A stretch of DNA of 64,000 nucleotides, from contig VXBA01003489.1 in the NCBI GenBank assembly GCA_013399895.1, positions 1,643,381 to 1,707,380 of the forward strand, written 5' to 3'. Below the pieces are notes generated by a model. It made no database searches and was not told the DNA's origin. It was given only the letters and a program-made list of their open reading frames with translations. The position numbers were made by a program, and so were the translations under genes. Shown here piece by piece: positions 13,149 through 24,597 of the stretch. Origin of the DNA: Serilophus lunatus. Taxonomy: Eukaryota > Chordata > Aves > Passeriformes > Eurylaimidae. How positions within the stretch are numbered: the stretch's first letter is position 1; every line of letters begins with the position of its first letter.

Positions 13149-15753
13149 AGAGCACCTCTTGCAGGTACTGCATCATTTTAAAACCAACTTTTAACAGAAC
13201 ATTTTAGCATTAGCATCCACTTCTCCTGGCTGCCTTTCTAAAATAGAGTTCACTTTTCTTATATTAGTGGCTGGAAGAAAAAGGGAAAGGCGAAATCAGT
13301 GAAACTAGACCTGTTTGGATGGTGGAAGGTAGTACTAATGAGTCAAAAGGTATTATCAAGCCCTTTGAATTAAAATAATTGCCCCTTCCCAGCTTCCAGT
13401 CTGTGCAGCAATTGTTCTCATCACACCAGCCCCCATCAGCCTGAAGCAAGGACAGTGCATGATCCATGTGGTTGCCCAGCATCACCTTTTTGCCTAACAG
13501 GCCTTTTTTTGGTTGTTTTATTTGAAGTCCTATTTGAAAGTCTCCCCAAGCCCAATGAAACATGTCTTGCACCTCATCTCCAGCAGCACTTCTGAGCATC
13601 CAAAAACCATCTAGGGTATTTTCACATACTAAGACTGGCTATTTGTCACAAGCTTTTGACTTTATTTATGTACTACTCAGTCAAGAAATTTTATGTAAGA
13701 ACTGCAGAAATGTACCTCCATCACAGATATGTTTGTTGCATTGACTCAAATACCACACACCAGTGATAACTAAGGCTCAGCCTTCACTACCAAGCTCCAG
13801 CAGCTCCATCCTCTGCCCCCTCATGGAGAAAAACCAGACACTCATAAGCACCAGCTTAGACACTACATTGTCAACACCACTGACAGTTATAACTGTGTGA
13901 AAACACAATTCCTTTGTCATCTTTCCAAACATCTTGGACTGAGCTCTGAAGGATGTGATAAACAGGTAGTGTTTGGTACATTGTACCTGCACCAGGAGCT
14001 GCATCAGCAGAAACTCCACAGTAGACACAGCCTAAATCTTTTGAGAGGTAATAATGTGCATTCCCACACTGTCTGAGTTACAGCCTTTGTCTCCTCTGCC
14101 CACTGCATCCCATTGTAAGATAAGCCTATTAAGAGGATTTATTTTTTTCAAGTTACTCCTTTAAAGCACTGATTTTATTGATGGCTGCTCAGGATTACAA
14201 CTTTATTCAGATGAATTTCCTCTAAGCTATATGTGTGCCCTAAGCTACCACCATCATTTCCAGGAAAGGAAGGGATTTGAGAGTTTTTTCTAGTGTTTCA
14301 TTTCCATTGGAACCAATTTACCACAGATGTCCAATATTTTCACCTTGCCTGTAGTTTCCAAATTACCATTTTCTGTTCCTGATCTTAGGGATGCTGAAGG
14401 CAATGTAATTTTATGCAGCTTGTTGTATCTAGGTCTGCCCCACTGCTGCATCCATGTCCAGTCAAATAGTTATGGACTGCTCCACCTCTGGAGCTACTGG
14501 CATAGGCAGGACAATGTTCATGGGAATTTCCTTAATTTGATGATTTCCAGTTAATAAGAGTTGAAAGATTAAAGGAAACCTCCTTATTCTCTAGTTAGTC
14601 CTATCAATTAACCATAATTACTTCCAAAACACAAACAAAGAGCACTGGAATTTTTAATAACTTTTATAGCCTTGTCCAGCAACAGATTGTGGATTCACTA
14701 CACCATCTCCAGGCAGCAAGTAAAGAAGCCATGTGTTTATGATGATGGCCATACTTATCCTCAAGCTACTAATTCACCTCTTCCATGCACATCAAGAGGA
14801 ATATTTCAGAGAAAAATTACTTTCCACATGTGTTTTTTTTTTTCCACTGGCATTACATTTCATTCCTGTTTGCCCAGACTTGTAGGTCAGTGCTAGCATG
14901 GACCCTGAGTGCACTTTTATGTGGCATTTTGAGGAGAAAAGATGCTACAGAACAATAATGGGGATGTCTTAAACATCTTGACCCTTCCTGAATAAGTCTC
15001 TGGGCTGTTCATTGCATTACAGGGATTTTCAGTGATATCATAATAAAAAAATACTATTTTTCTTTTGATACACATTAAACTCTTCTAATAAAACACATTT
15101 TAGGCTGTGATTCAGCTCTGCTTTGTGTTCATTTGCTGCTACAAGAAGAGAGTTTAAAAAGAGCTCAAACCATCAAAACCACCTGCTTGTTCTATTTTGC
15201 AATCACTTTACAATCAGCCCACAAGGTATTAAATGACTTCAAAAGTGCATGAAAATGGAGAAACAAGGAAATAGAGACACAGCGAAATCACATCCTTGAT
15301 CCAGCTGTGTCCTGAGCACCATCATTTTCCATCCACAAGCACTTTTGTAGGAGTGAATGGCTCAGCTTTTAGAAATGAAAAATATCAGTGGATTTTCCCT
15401 GGCCTCATAGATCATCAGAGACATTTTAGGACAGTTGCTGCTCTTGGCTGAAGTATTGCCCAGGATGGAAGCACCAATCTCCCCAGAACACTCCACACCC
15501 CAGAGAGAGAAATACCAGGGCTGCCACCAGCAAAACACTTGAAATTTGTTATTTCATTACTTCAGTCAAAGCAAAACCCAAAGCAGCAGCTATTTAATGA
15601 TCCAAAACCAGAGTAAGACTTGACTTGTAGAGATGCCCTGTGGAATTATTCCAGATTTTGTAAGACAAAATGAAGGTGGCAATGGGGCTTCTGCAAACTG
15701 GGATTAGAATGAGGGAATCAAGTAATCTAATAATTTCACTGGGGAAGGATCAG

Positions 15754-15826
15754 GAAAAAATAGAAAAAACACACACACACAAAAAAATCAAAACCCCAAC
15801 CACCACCATCAAAAAACCCCAACAAA
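15754..15826. repeat. A/C-rich low-complexity tract with short (AC)n
   Basis: The tract begins with A-runs and a (AC)6 core at about 15769-15781. It continues with A7 and CAACCACCACCATC-like sequence, then A6C4. The strand is almost free of G and T. Such A/C-rich patches are seen several times in this window (also at 29.5 kb). Confidence 0.85.
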
Positions 15827-16182
15827 TTTTAAAGCTCTATATAAAAAAAATAACTGATTTTATATTTTCAGTTATCATTTCTCCTCTACTTGGAGACACT
15901 TTTGCTTTTAACCTGCTCTCCAAGTATATACCAGTTCATCCTTCCCTCTTCTCACAGCCCAGCACCAGGAGCTGGACCAGACACCCATAAACCAGCAGGG
16001 AGCAGATTACCCTCATCAGTTGGGCTTTGCAGCTGTAGGTAAAAGCTCTGCAGTGATTTAATCATTAATGGAAAAGGTCTCTTCACCAGCTGTAAACTTC
16101 ACTCCTGCCTATCAGGCTGCTAAAAAATTGCTTTAAAATAAATTAATACAGGAGAGACATTACCACATCGACTAACAGAAAA

Positions 16183-16240
16183 TGGGGGAGGGGGGAAGGT
16201 TTTTTGTTTGGCTTGGGTTTTTTGTGGCTTTGATTTTTTT
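16183..16240. repeat. G/T-rich low-complexity tract
   Basis: G-runs (GGGGGAGGGGGG) lead into T-runs separated by single or paired G residues. The strand is nearly free of C. No function can be assigned. Confidence 0.8.
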
Positions 16241-16700
16241 AGACTATAAATAAACCATGTTTCCTTTTTCTTGTGCAACTTCACAAAACCTCTTATTGTT
16301 TACATATTTCATCAGAAGCCACCCACAAGAGGTCAGCCTTGAGATCTACTTGTCAAGCACATGCCAGAATAAAGCATCCTTGTGTTCCAGTATTCAAGAG
16401 CCAGCATTACATTTACCAGAGATAGGAGCAGATGGGAGATCAACAGAGACAATACTCTTTTTAATTCACAAAACAGACATGTTGATGCAGTGCAGCACAG
16501 TTTAAGGTTCTTAGGCAACTCAGAAAAAGTTTCTGTACAAAGTTTACTCGGTTTTTTCCATTTCACAGTAGAATGTTTATTATGTGTTATATTTAAAAAT
16601 AATTTCAATGTGTACCTTGAAGTTCACTGGGAGGAATAGAAGGCTGTGTCTTTTCCATTTACCTTCAAGGTTTGCCTTTAGATACAACCAAGTGCTGAAA

Positions 16701-19700
16701 GCAAAGCTTGAAAATGGAGTTTAAAAAAAAACAACAAACCAAGAAGAAAAAAGACTCATAAACAAAAATATAAAACTCAACCAAGCCAGTTCTTTGCTGT
16801 TTCAGGATGCACAATACAAGCAGCAGATGGCATTTCACAACTCCTTTATCTCAGTCCCTTCAGCTAAACCATTCATATCCCTAAAACTCCTTGGAGCTAT
16901 GCAGAAAGCTCCCATCACTGTGGACTTGTGTGTCTGGGTGCTAAATATTAAGAGCAGACAGTAATCATTACTCATTTGTTGCACTGTGAAGTCCATAATC
17001 TGGAAATTCCACCTCTGTGATGATCAGATACAAACACCCAGAGCCCAGACCATCCTGTGCAGACACTCCTTTCACCACTTCCCCTCTGCTGCGAGGAACT
17101 GAGAGATTAATTGGTGCAAAGCTACTCACACAGATGCACCCTGTGCTCCCTGACCCTGATGGAGCTCTCTCTGGTCTCCTGGGAGCTTGAGAAGTGCAAT
17201 AAAATCCAACTCAGCCTCTCCTTGGAGAAGCCACTACCTCAGATGGAGCTGGCAGCCCAGCCCACTTCATATCTCAGGCAGTCACAGGGGTCTTGGTGCC
17301 TTTTTCTGCATGCTCTATGTGGTTTATAGACTCCCTAAAACCTTCAGCAGAAGTTTTGGATTAAATTGTATTGATTCCACCAATGATTCATAGTTTGCAG
17401 ATTAAAAAAGAAAAAAAAAAAGACTTCTCCCATTGCTTGGCTAACAGTAAAGCTCCACATAGAAGAGATGAGAGGTGGCAATGAACAGGCAGGAAAGTTA
17501 ATCTAATATTGCTTTACAAAGTTGCCCCAAAGAGGGGAAAATACAACTTAAAAGAAACTGTACTTCTAAAGTAGCACATCAAATATTGTAGAAGAGCCCA
17601 CTACCACAGAAAAATAACCAGCTGGGCATCCTCTCTGCAAGGTAGAAAAATGCAAAACAGCTGAAACACGTGCTGGGAGCATCCTGAATTAATAAAAGGA
17701 AGTGGCAAGCCTTCTGATTTTATTTCTTACTATTTTGTTGTTGTTACCTTTGACAGTTCTACAGGAAGCACATAAATAAGGATAGACTATGCCTAGAAAC
17801 TTCCTGGCAGGGAATGCAGTACCATGGGAAGGAAAAGGCTGGCCCTGGAACAGTACCAGGTAAGCCCAGGATCTGGCAGCAACCCCAGCCCAGCTCACAG
17901 CACCACACACACTGCACGTTGTATTTTTCTAGAAACAAGGAGCACAAGCTGCCCTTCCCAACACACCTTCTGCCACCAGTCTGTCCTCTTTATATCAAGT
18001 ACATGCTCTAGTGCCCCCCAGCTGATAGCCTGTGCCAGCAATACCCCAACCTGGCCTCCTCTTTGCCCTTCCACTGGGAAATCTGTGCTGGGACAAAGAC
18101 CAGCAGCAGCACTCACTGTCCTGATTTCAGCTCCAAGTCACAGTTCACTTCATGGCCATCACATTTTAATAGGCTCTTCTTGCCACCACAGACAATAGTT
18201 TTGTGCCTTCTTCCTCTTTTACTTCTTTAAATCCTGGTTCTGTGTTACACGAGCAGCCCAGTAAAAGAAAGAATCAAAGTCGTCATTTCGTGCAGTGAAA
18301 TTTTTCATTTGTCTTTCTATTCCTCATCATTCATTAATGATGCACAAAGTCTTTGCCTTTCTTAATCCTTTACCCTTCTCTATCCTTATACTTTGTGATG
18401 TACATGGACTTCTGTGTTACAAATTCTTCAAAGACATCATTACTCTTTACATTCATATGCACCGAAATAATCTTTGTAATCTATGATCAAAGACTTGCTC
18501 TATCTGGCTGCATTCATTTTCTTTCTTTACTCTTCCTAGTCACCCATTTTTATTTCTGTTAAGTTTTTCTACCAATAAATGCCATTAAATCAGGAAGCCA
18601 AGGCAACTCCCAGTCATATTAGTCAATGTGCTGGTGATCTGCCTACAGTGCAATATACTGCTGCTCAGAAAAACAGAGGTTAGTCAATTAAAAAAAAAAA
18701 AATCTAATTTTCACTCATTAATATCACTAATTGTCACTCAACCCCAGTAATCAAGAGGTATTATTCCCTCTAATTTATAAGAATTACAGGAAAGCCTTTT
18801 CTTGCAGAACTCCAGGATTTATCAGTTTGCCCTCATACACGTTACTCAGTTAATACAAGCTGTTGAGATAATAGTGCCCCTCCTTTAAAAGCAAGTAAAT
18901 CTCAAATCCACACTCACTTGTTGCTTTTTCTTCTACTTTGGGTTGAGTCCTCATGTAGCATTTGGCATTGTTGGCTTCCTGCCCATCAATTAATTCAAAT
19001 GATACCCCAAATTATCAACTCTGACAAGTAACAGGCTGACAACACTCCAGATTTGCTGCACAGAGGAGTCTCCACTACCTTTGGGACATCTCCCACCTAA
19101 CCAACTTCTATGGAATGTTTTCCTTACCCTCACCCCAGTATTTTCCTAACTTCAAGCTCCTTTGCCTCGAGGCATTAAGCAGTAACAACACAACAGGCAC
19201 AAACATAAGAAAAAAAGAGGTGGGATCATCAATGGCCTCAATGAAAACAGAAACCAAACAATGTTCTCAAATCAGTTCCCTTTCCCCAAAGTCCATGGAG
19301 CTGAACAAAGTCACTGTACAAACCACACCATGGTGGTGATGTCTGTGGGACCCCTGTGGCCCCTTAATTAAAAGAAAAATGTGCATCCTTACACCACAGC
19401 AAATAAAGATATTTAAGTACTATGTCATGTGAATTATGGCATCATTCTGAGGGAGGACTAGAGAATTATTTCCACAGGTACTTTCATTTTTGCTGGTAAT
19501 CTGAGTAAAGGCAGAGCACAAATTAACACTTGCACTAATCAAGTAGGTGGATCATCACCATTATTCCACAGTCAGACAAGGGCTACAGAAAATATTTGTT
19601 GGGATTTTTAGTCAGTAAAATACTGAATTCCCATTTTAACACTTTAACCTATACACATTCTTTTTCACTTTTTAATATTTATGTTCTTCTGTCATCGAGT

Positions 19701-20398
19701 TCTGACCAGTTCCCTGCTGTCCTTTATTTCCTCAGCCTTCTATTTCACAAAGCTGAAGTTTCCACTCACCCCACGATTGCCTCAACACATGAATTAGCCT
19801 TAGATGCTGAACTTTGTCAAAACTGCTTTCTGAACCCAACTTTTCATTCAGGAATGTGCATCTGTGCTCTGAAATATTTTCCAGCTCTTCAAGGCTATTT
19901 TATCTAACCATTTGATTTCAGGGTGGAGGTTACTGTCATACTTAAGCACTCTCTACATCAATAAGCCTGGTTTAAAACAAGGGCTTGGGGGTTTTCTGGT
20001 TAGTTTTGGAGACATTTTTTGGAAGGATGTTTGGGCTGGTGACTGAAATACAGTTTTGCAGGAAAACAGCACTATAATGAATATACATAGATTATATATA
20101 GATATACATAAATTATTATTTCACAAATAAAGTGCTAAATAAACTATATTAATTTGCAATTTACAACTATTTCTAACAATCCATATAAAAAGGACACATA
20201 CTTAATTTATGTGAGGATGCATTATTAAGTATGCCAGGGACACCAGAACAAACTATGCCAAAAGAATGAACAGGAACATCAACGAAAAACTGTATCCACT
20301 TGTCTTCAGCCCAAAAGGATGAACTACAGAACTTGTCAATCATATTCAAAACACAGGTCTTTTGAAGATTTTTCTATCAGTAACTGGCAGGTTGAACA
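16701..20398. other. Non-coding unique DNA, no gene recognised
   Basis: No recognisable gene. A weak exon candidate lies at 17757-17859, between a pyrimidine tract ending ACAG and a consensus CAG/GTAAGC donor; it is treated as a finding only. A-rich tracts lie at 17404-17422 and 18690-18702. The stretch from about 18700 to 19000 is AT-rich without obvious structure. Confidence 0.65.
18690..18702. repeat. A13 homopolymer
   Basis: Thirteen consecutive A residues follow GTCAATT. No LINE tail, SINE body or target-site duplication was found next to it, so it is a simple repeat and not a recognised retroposon tail. Confidence 0.85.
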
Positions 20399-20416
20399 GC
20401 TGCTAAATTTAGCAGC
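20399..20416. repeat. Perfect 18-bp palindrome
   Basis: GCTGCTAAATTTAGCAGC equals its own reverse complement over all 18 bases and has no spacer. It lies about 100 bases upstream of the (AT)n tract and palindrome at 20.5 kb. It could serve as a symmetric protein-binding site or be coincidental; the sequence does not decide. Confidence 0.9.
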
Positions 20417-20500
20417 ATTTATTCTACTTTGTTTATGAGTTTGCTGATTTTAATGTGATTTCAGCAGCAGAGCAGCACTGAAGAGTAGCTATACTTGTAC

Positions 20501-20538
20501 ATATATATATATATATATATATACACTAGTGTATATAT
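20501..20538. repeat. (AT)n microsatellite merging into 22-bp palindrome
   Basis: About eleven and a half AT units occupy 20501-20523 and run directly into a perfect palindrome at 20517-20538 centred on ACTAGT. A second AT-rich TATATA/GATATAC patch lies about 400 bases upstream. The structure could extrude as a cruciform and is likely to vary in length between individuals. Confidence 0.9.
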
Positions 20539-20540
20539 GT

Positions 20541-23500
20541 GTTATATAAATTGCTCTATCAGGCCAGTGAAATGGTATTTCATCCCCAAAGACAAGTGAA
20601 AAGCAGCCACAGTACTCATTTACACTTAGATATAGTGCTTATTTACACTCTGACACAATGGGAGCCGTTGAATAGAAAACAAGGCCAAACCTTTTGATAA
20701 ATTCAACTCCTGCAAGCAGCAATTGTGCAGATTTTATTGGTGTTCCCCCCCTGCAATCCTGCAGATGTGTTGGAAATGGCAAAATTCTCTCTGCTTAATC
20801 CAATACTTTGGATGATCACAAGATCATCTGCCTGAGTAAGACAAAACATTAACAATCTCCATAAACTGGAATATTAGCTTTAAAATTGTAGCATAACACA
20901 AGAGTAATTTTATATCCTCAAGTGCATTAAAAAAAACTCTTGCAGAGGGGATGGAAACACACTGTAGGATTAGAGCACTGAAAGGGCTGATTATAAAGTG
21001 GACTAATTATAAAGTGGAGAGCAACAGAATTTAAACTAAAATATCAGTCTTTGGTGTCAGCAGCCCACAAGCCGCATCATACCCTTTGCCAAGCAAGGGA
21101 TTGTAGTGGGAAAACTCCACATGCTCTTTATGACAGAAAATAGCTCCAACAAAAGACAAATTCAAGTAGTTGTCACAGATGTTGAGCCAAAAAAGCTTTC
21201 TGGCTTTAGCCCTCTTCTTTGCAAGGTCAGAGGTGAGCACAGGACCTTTATTATTACTCATAGTTCAGTTTATTTGAATTGTACATGAACACAATCCAAA
21301 AAGCTAATTAAAGACATAAACCTTCTCTTGGATTGGATTAAGGGTTGTCATTTTTTTCCTCTTTCCCGTAGGAAGATAATTTTTTACGGCTCGAAGTGAA
21401 GTTACATATTTTCACAAGACAATACAGAATGAAAAAGGAAAACAAACAAATACATGCTTTACCAAAAGCCAATAAAAAGGAGACAGATTAGCTTTCAATC
21501 ACACTGAAACAGGTCAAAGAAGTAAATCTAACTTTGCAGAGCTGTAAAGAAAAGATCCATCTTTGTCTCTGTGGTTTGAATAAAAGTTTGTCAAGAAAGT
21601 TAATAATATAAAAGAGAAAGTGGGATTTATAAAAATCTTTTCGCAGAGCTAAATAATTGAAACAAGGCACAGAGCTCAGAAATGATTGTAACTCCACTCC
21701 AACATGAAAAAAGCCTTGCTGAATTCAGCACAGTGTCACGGAATGGCAACGCTTCAAAAGCCAGTTTGCATAGAGATGAAGCAATTCGGGAAGTTTCACT
21801 CTTGCAAAAATTAGCCAAAATTTTACTGACTTCAGCACCCTCCTGCCTTTGCACACACTCAGAGCAGGGGAATAAACACAAGACTGAGCCCAACATCTCC
21901 CAGCGAATTGTCCCCCCTCGCTGCTCTGCAGCATCCAAACTGACACACAGCACTTTTGTAACCCAGTTAATTAAACCCAATCCCCCCTTCCCAGCAGGTC
22001 CACGACAGAAGGGCTGGGCCAAGAAAGATCCCAGATATGCTCAGAAGTAAAACCTCTTCTAGAAGCCCCTGGCACACATCCCAGGGAAGAAAGTTTCTAA
22101 GGAACTTCAAAAATAAAGCAAATTTCCTTCAGCTGTAACTCAGATGGTCCTTTCCTGCTGCAGTCTCAAAACAGAAAGGTTTGTCTCTGACCCTCTCACA
22201 GAAGCAATTTCCATAAAAATCTTTCAAAAAGGTGTTCTCTCACCTTGCACCCAAACCGTTTAACACTTTTTTGCAAGACATAAGAAAAAGAAACCTTTAC
22301 CAGCTCACTTAGCTCACACACTCAGGAGTTAAATGGACTGTTCATAGAAGGAATTATCCTCCCTGGACACCCTGGTGGAGGCTTTGAAGTTGGGAGAGCA
22401 ACTCATTCCTTAACACCAGCTGGATTTTTTTTTTTAGCTGGCAAATTTGCTGCTAATTCAGTAGTTCAAGGCATCAGCAAGACTCTCCTATTTCTTGCTT
22501 TCCCCCTGGCACATCACAATTTTTTCCACTTTCGTGCTGAAGGTCTGGAGTTCACTCCTGTGCCCACATGGGCATGTGGTGAGGCTTACAAGGTGAGACC
22601 AGAGGTTCTGTGGAGCCTCCTGGGCTGGTTTAAAGGGATCAAATGGGCTCCTTTAATCCTCAATTTTTACCTATATTTTATCATTGCCATCTCTATCTCT
22701 AATTTTCCAGCAGGATGAAGAATAGTTACATTACTCAGCTGGGAGTGACTATTAAATCTCTCCAGCTTCTGCTGTTGCAGCTTTATTCTCCCACCTTGAC
22801 CAACTGAGATTTATTTCCTCAAAGCTGCTTAGGGCAACATCCAGTTCCCCAGAATCCTAAATTGTTGCTCAGAAATGAGTGCAGATGATTTGGCCCTCCT
22901 ACATAACTCCTTTGGACTGCTAAACAAAGATGTGAGGTACTCATCACCTTACTGTTGCCTCTCAGCCAACATTGTCATTTCAAATATCTGATTATATTCC
23001 TCCCCTGATGAGTTCAAAGGAAAGAAAAGGCAGCAACTAAGATGCAGGGTTTAATTGCAGGAAGGGAAAAAGGCTCTGAAGAAGTTTCATGTGACAAAAT
23101 CAGCAACAAGTGTCATTTGATATTAAAAAAGTTGTCACATTCTTCCACAACAAGAGAGATCTAGAACTCGTTATAAGGAATGAAAACACAGACACACGAA
23201 TAGCAAGCATGACTCAGACACTGGATGTTCAGAAGAGAGCAAACAGTTAAACAGTTAAATTTAAAATGGTGAAAGACCAAAGCTGTTTGGGTCCAAATCA
23301 CTGGAGAAAAATACTGAGTTTGGATATTGATAAAGCCTGCTTTAGAACCCAAACTTTCCTTTAAAGTGCACTTGATTTCCAAACTAATATTTAGTATTAG
23401 GCTTCATTTTACCAGGGCTACTGTTACTATGGAAGACTAATCTAGTTAGAGGAAATAATATTTAAATAATAGCACTTGTTTACTTTAATCTTGATAGCAA

Positions 23501-23584
23501 ACACATTTTAAACTCTGTTACTGACTCGAAAGAGGGTGATGGATGCTATTGTAGACACTTGAGAAAGATATTCTAGATCAAGAG
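20541..23584. other. Non-coding unique DNA, no gene recognised
   Basis: No gene or transposon was recognised. A small imperfect tandem duplication of ATTATAAAGTG occurs at 20989-21016. The stretch 21360-21660 is AT-rich, lacks repeats and is compositionally like conserved non-coding elements, but conservation cannot be tested here. A T11 tract lies near 22425-22436. Confidence 0.6.
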
Positions 23585-23589
23585 AGACA

Positions 23590-24030
23590 CAGCCTGACTG
23601 GGGAGAGCAACAGGAGTGCAAGGAGGGTAATCAGAGATTTGAAAAGCCTGACATGAACCAAGATTAAAACCAGTACAGGCTGTGTACCCTAAAGAGCAGA
23701 TAACCCATGGGGGGAACCTCAAAGGCTTCATAGTGATAGAGTAGAATATAATCTTTTTCCATACCTGGGACAGATAAGACAAGTCACTCAGTTTTCTTGA
23801 CTAATTACAAGAAGAAACATTCAGGGTAAATGTCAAGAAAACCTTTCTAATGGCAGGGATGAGGAGACAGAACAGATTAGCTGAGCATCTCTCTACCATT
23901 GGAGATCTTTCAGAACACATTGAATAAATATCTGTCAGGATTAATATATAGTTGATCCTGCCTTGGGGCTGATGGATGAGTTACATGACCTCCCTAACAT
24001 CTTTCCAGGTTATTTTACTCTGATTCTGTT
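23590..24030 (+). repeat. Old, diverged CR1 LINE 3' region
   Basis: The + strand follows the CR1 3' untranslated consensus in order. A block like GAAAACCTTTCTAATGGCAG (TTAGGAAGAACTTTCTAACTG type) is followed by CATTGGAGATCTTTCAGAAC, AATAAATATCTGTCAGGA, GATCCTGCCTTGGGGCTGATGGATGAGTTACATGACCTCC and a final TCTTTCCAGGTTATTTTACTCTGATTC. It is more diverged than the other copies and resembles the older CR1 subfamilies shared across birds and reptiles. The left boundary is uncertain. An apparent open frame running from 23963 through its end is a by-product. Confidence 0.85.
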
Positions 24031-24531
24031 AGACAGTTGCTCACAAAATCAGGAACTGGATTTGATAAATGAAAGCATCGTTTCCCAGATTCTTCAGGAA
24101 CACGAGTGGTATAAAATAAATCTAATTTTCAGGGACAACAGAGCTATTTGTTTCTCTGCTGTTGCAATTACCATCTTTAAGCAGCTGGGAACATACAGAG
24201 AGGTTGGAGTAATTTCCATTATCCAGTTTGGAAGTCAAATCCAAAGGGTGGTAGATTAACTGCACTGCAATTGTGCTAGGAAGCATTTCAGCAAAGATAC
24301 ATCTGTTAAAAGCACCCTTGAAAAGCAGAGACCTTTAAATCTTTAAAGTTGTCCCTTTGAAAGACTTAATTTTTGCAGAAGTGATAAAGGTTTAACTAAC
24401 ATAGCTTGATATCCAACCTGGGAGATATCGGGGAAACAAATAAAGAGTTTAAATACCATTTTTGAGAATTAAAATGCAAGATCTCCTCCAAGACATTCAC
24501 TGGCAAGTGTCCCAAGTCATTCTTGCTTAAT

Positions 24532-24570
24532 ATAGAATATCTCAAGTTGGAAGGGACCCATAAGGATCAA
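24532..24570 (-). repeat. CR1 LINE 3'-end fragment
   Basis: TATAGAATATCTCAAGTTGG, followed by AAGGGACCCATAAGGATCA, is the reverse complement of the CR1 3' tail. The copy is reduced to about 40 bases and stops at the start of an inverted repeat (24569-24597). It lies about 500 bases downstream of the older CR1 and in the opposite orientation. Confidence 0.85.
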
Positions 24571-24597
24571 TTAACTTACTAGCTAAGTAAGTTAATT
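24569..24597. repeat. 11-bp inverted repeat with 7-base loop
   Basis: AATTAACTTAC and GTAAGTTAATT are perfect reverse complements separated by TAGCTAA. The hairpin starts exactly where the recognisable CR1 fragment ends. This suggests either a rearrangement junction that produced a fold-back, or chance. Confidence 0.88.

Larger units (their letters stand above)
9001..16700. other. Non-coding unique DNA with mononucleotide tracts
   Basis: No gene, RNA gene or transposon was recognised. Open frames are all under about 115 codons, lack recognisable motifs, and usually have an equally long frame on the other strand. The region carries C11 at 12924-12934, a T-rich tract at 13128-13148, a T run near 14838, an A/C-rich patch at 15754-15826 and a G/T-rich patch at 16183-16240. 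The rest looks like ordinary intron or intergenic sequence. Confidence 0.65.

Noticed and set aside
23963..24259. 98-codon + strand frame
   Set aside because: It starts inside the old CR1 tail and continues into flanking sequence; not a gene.
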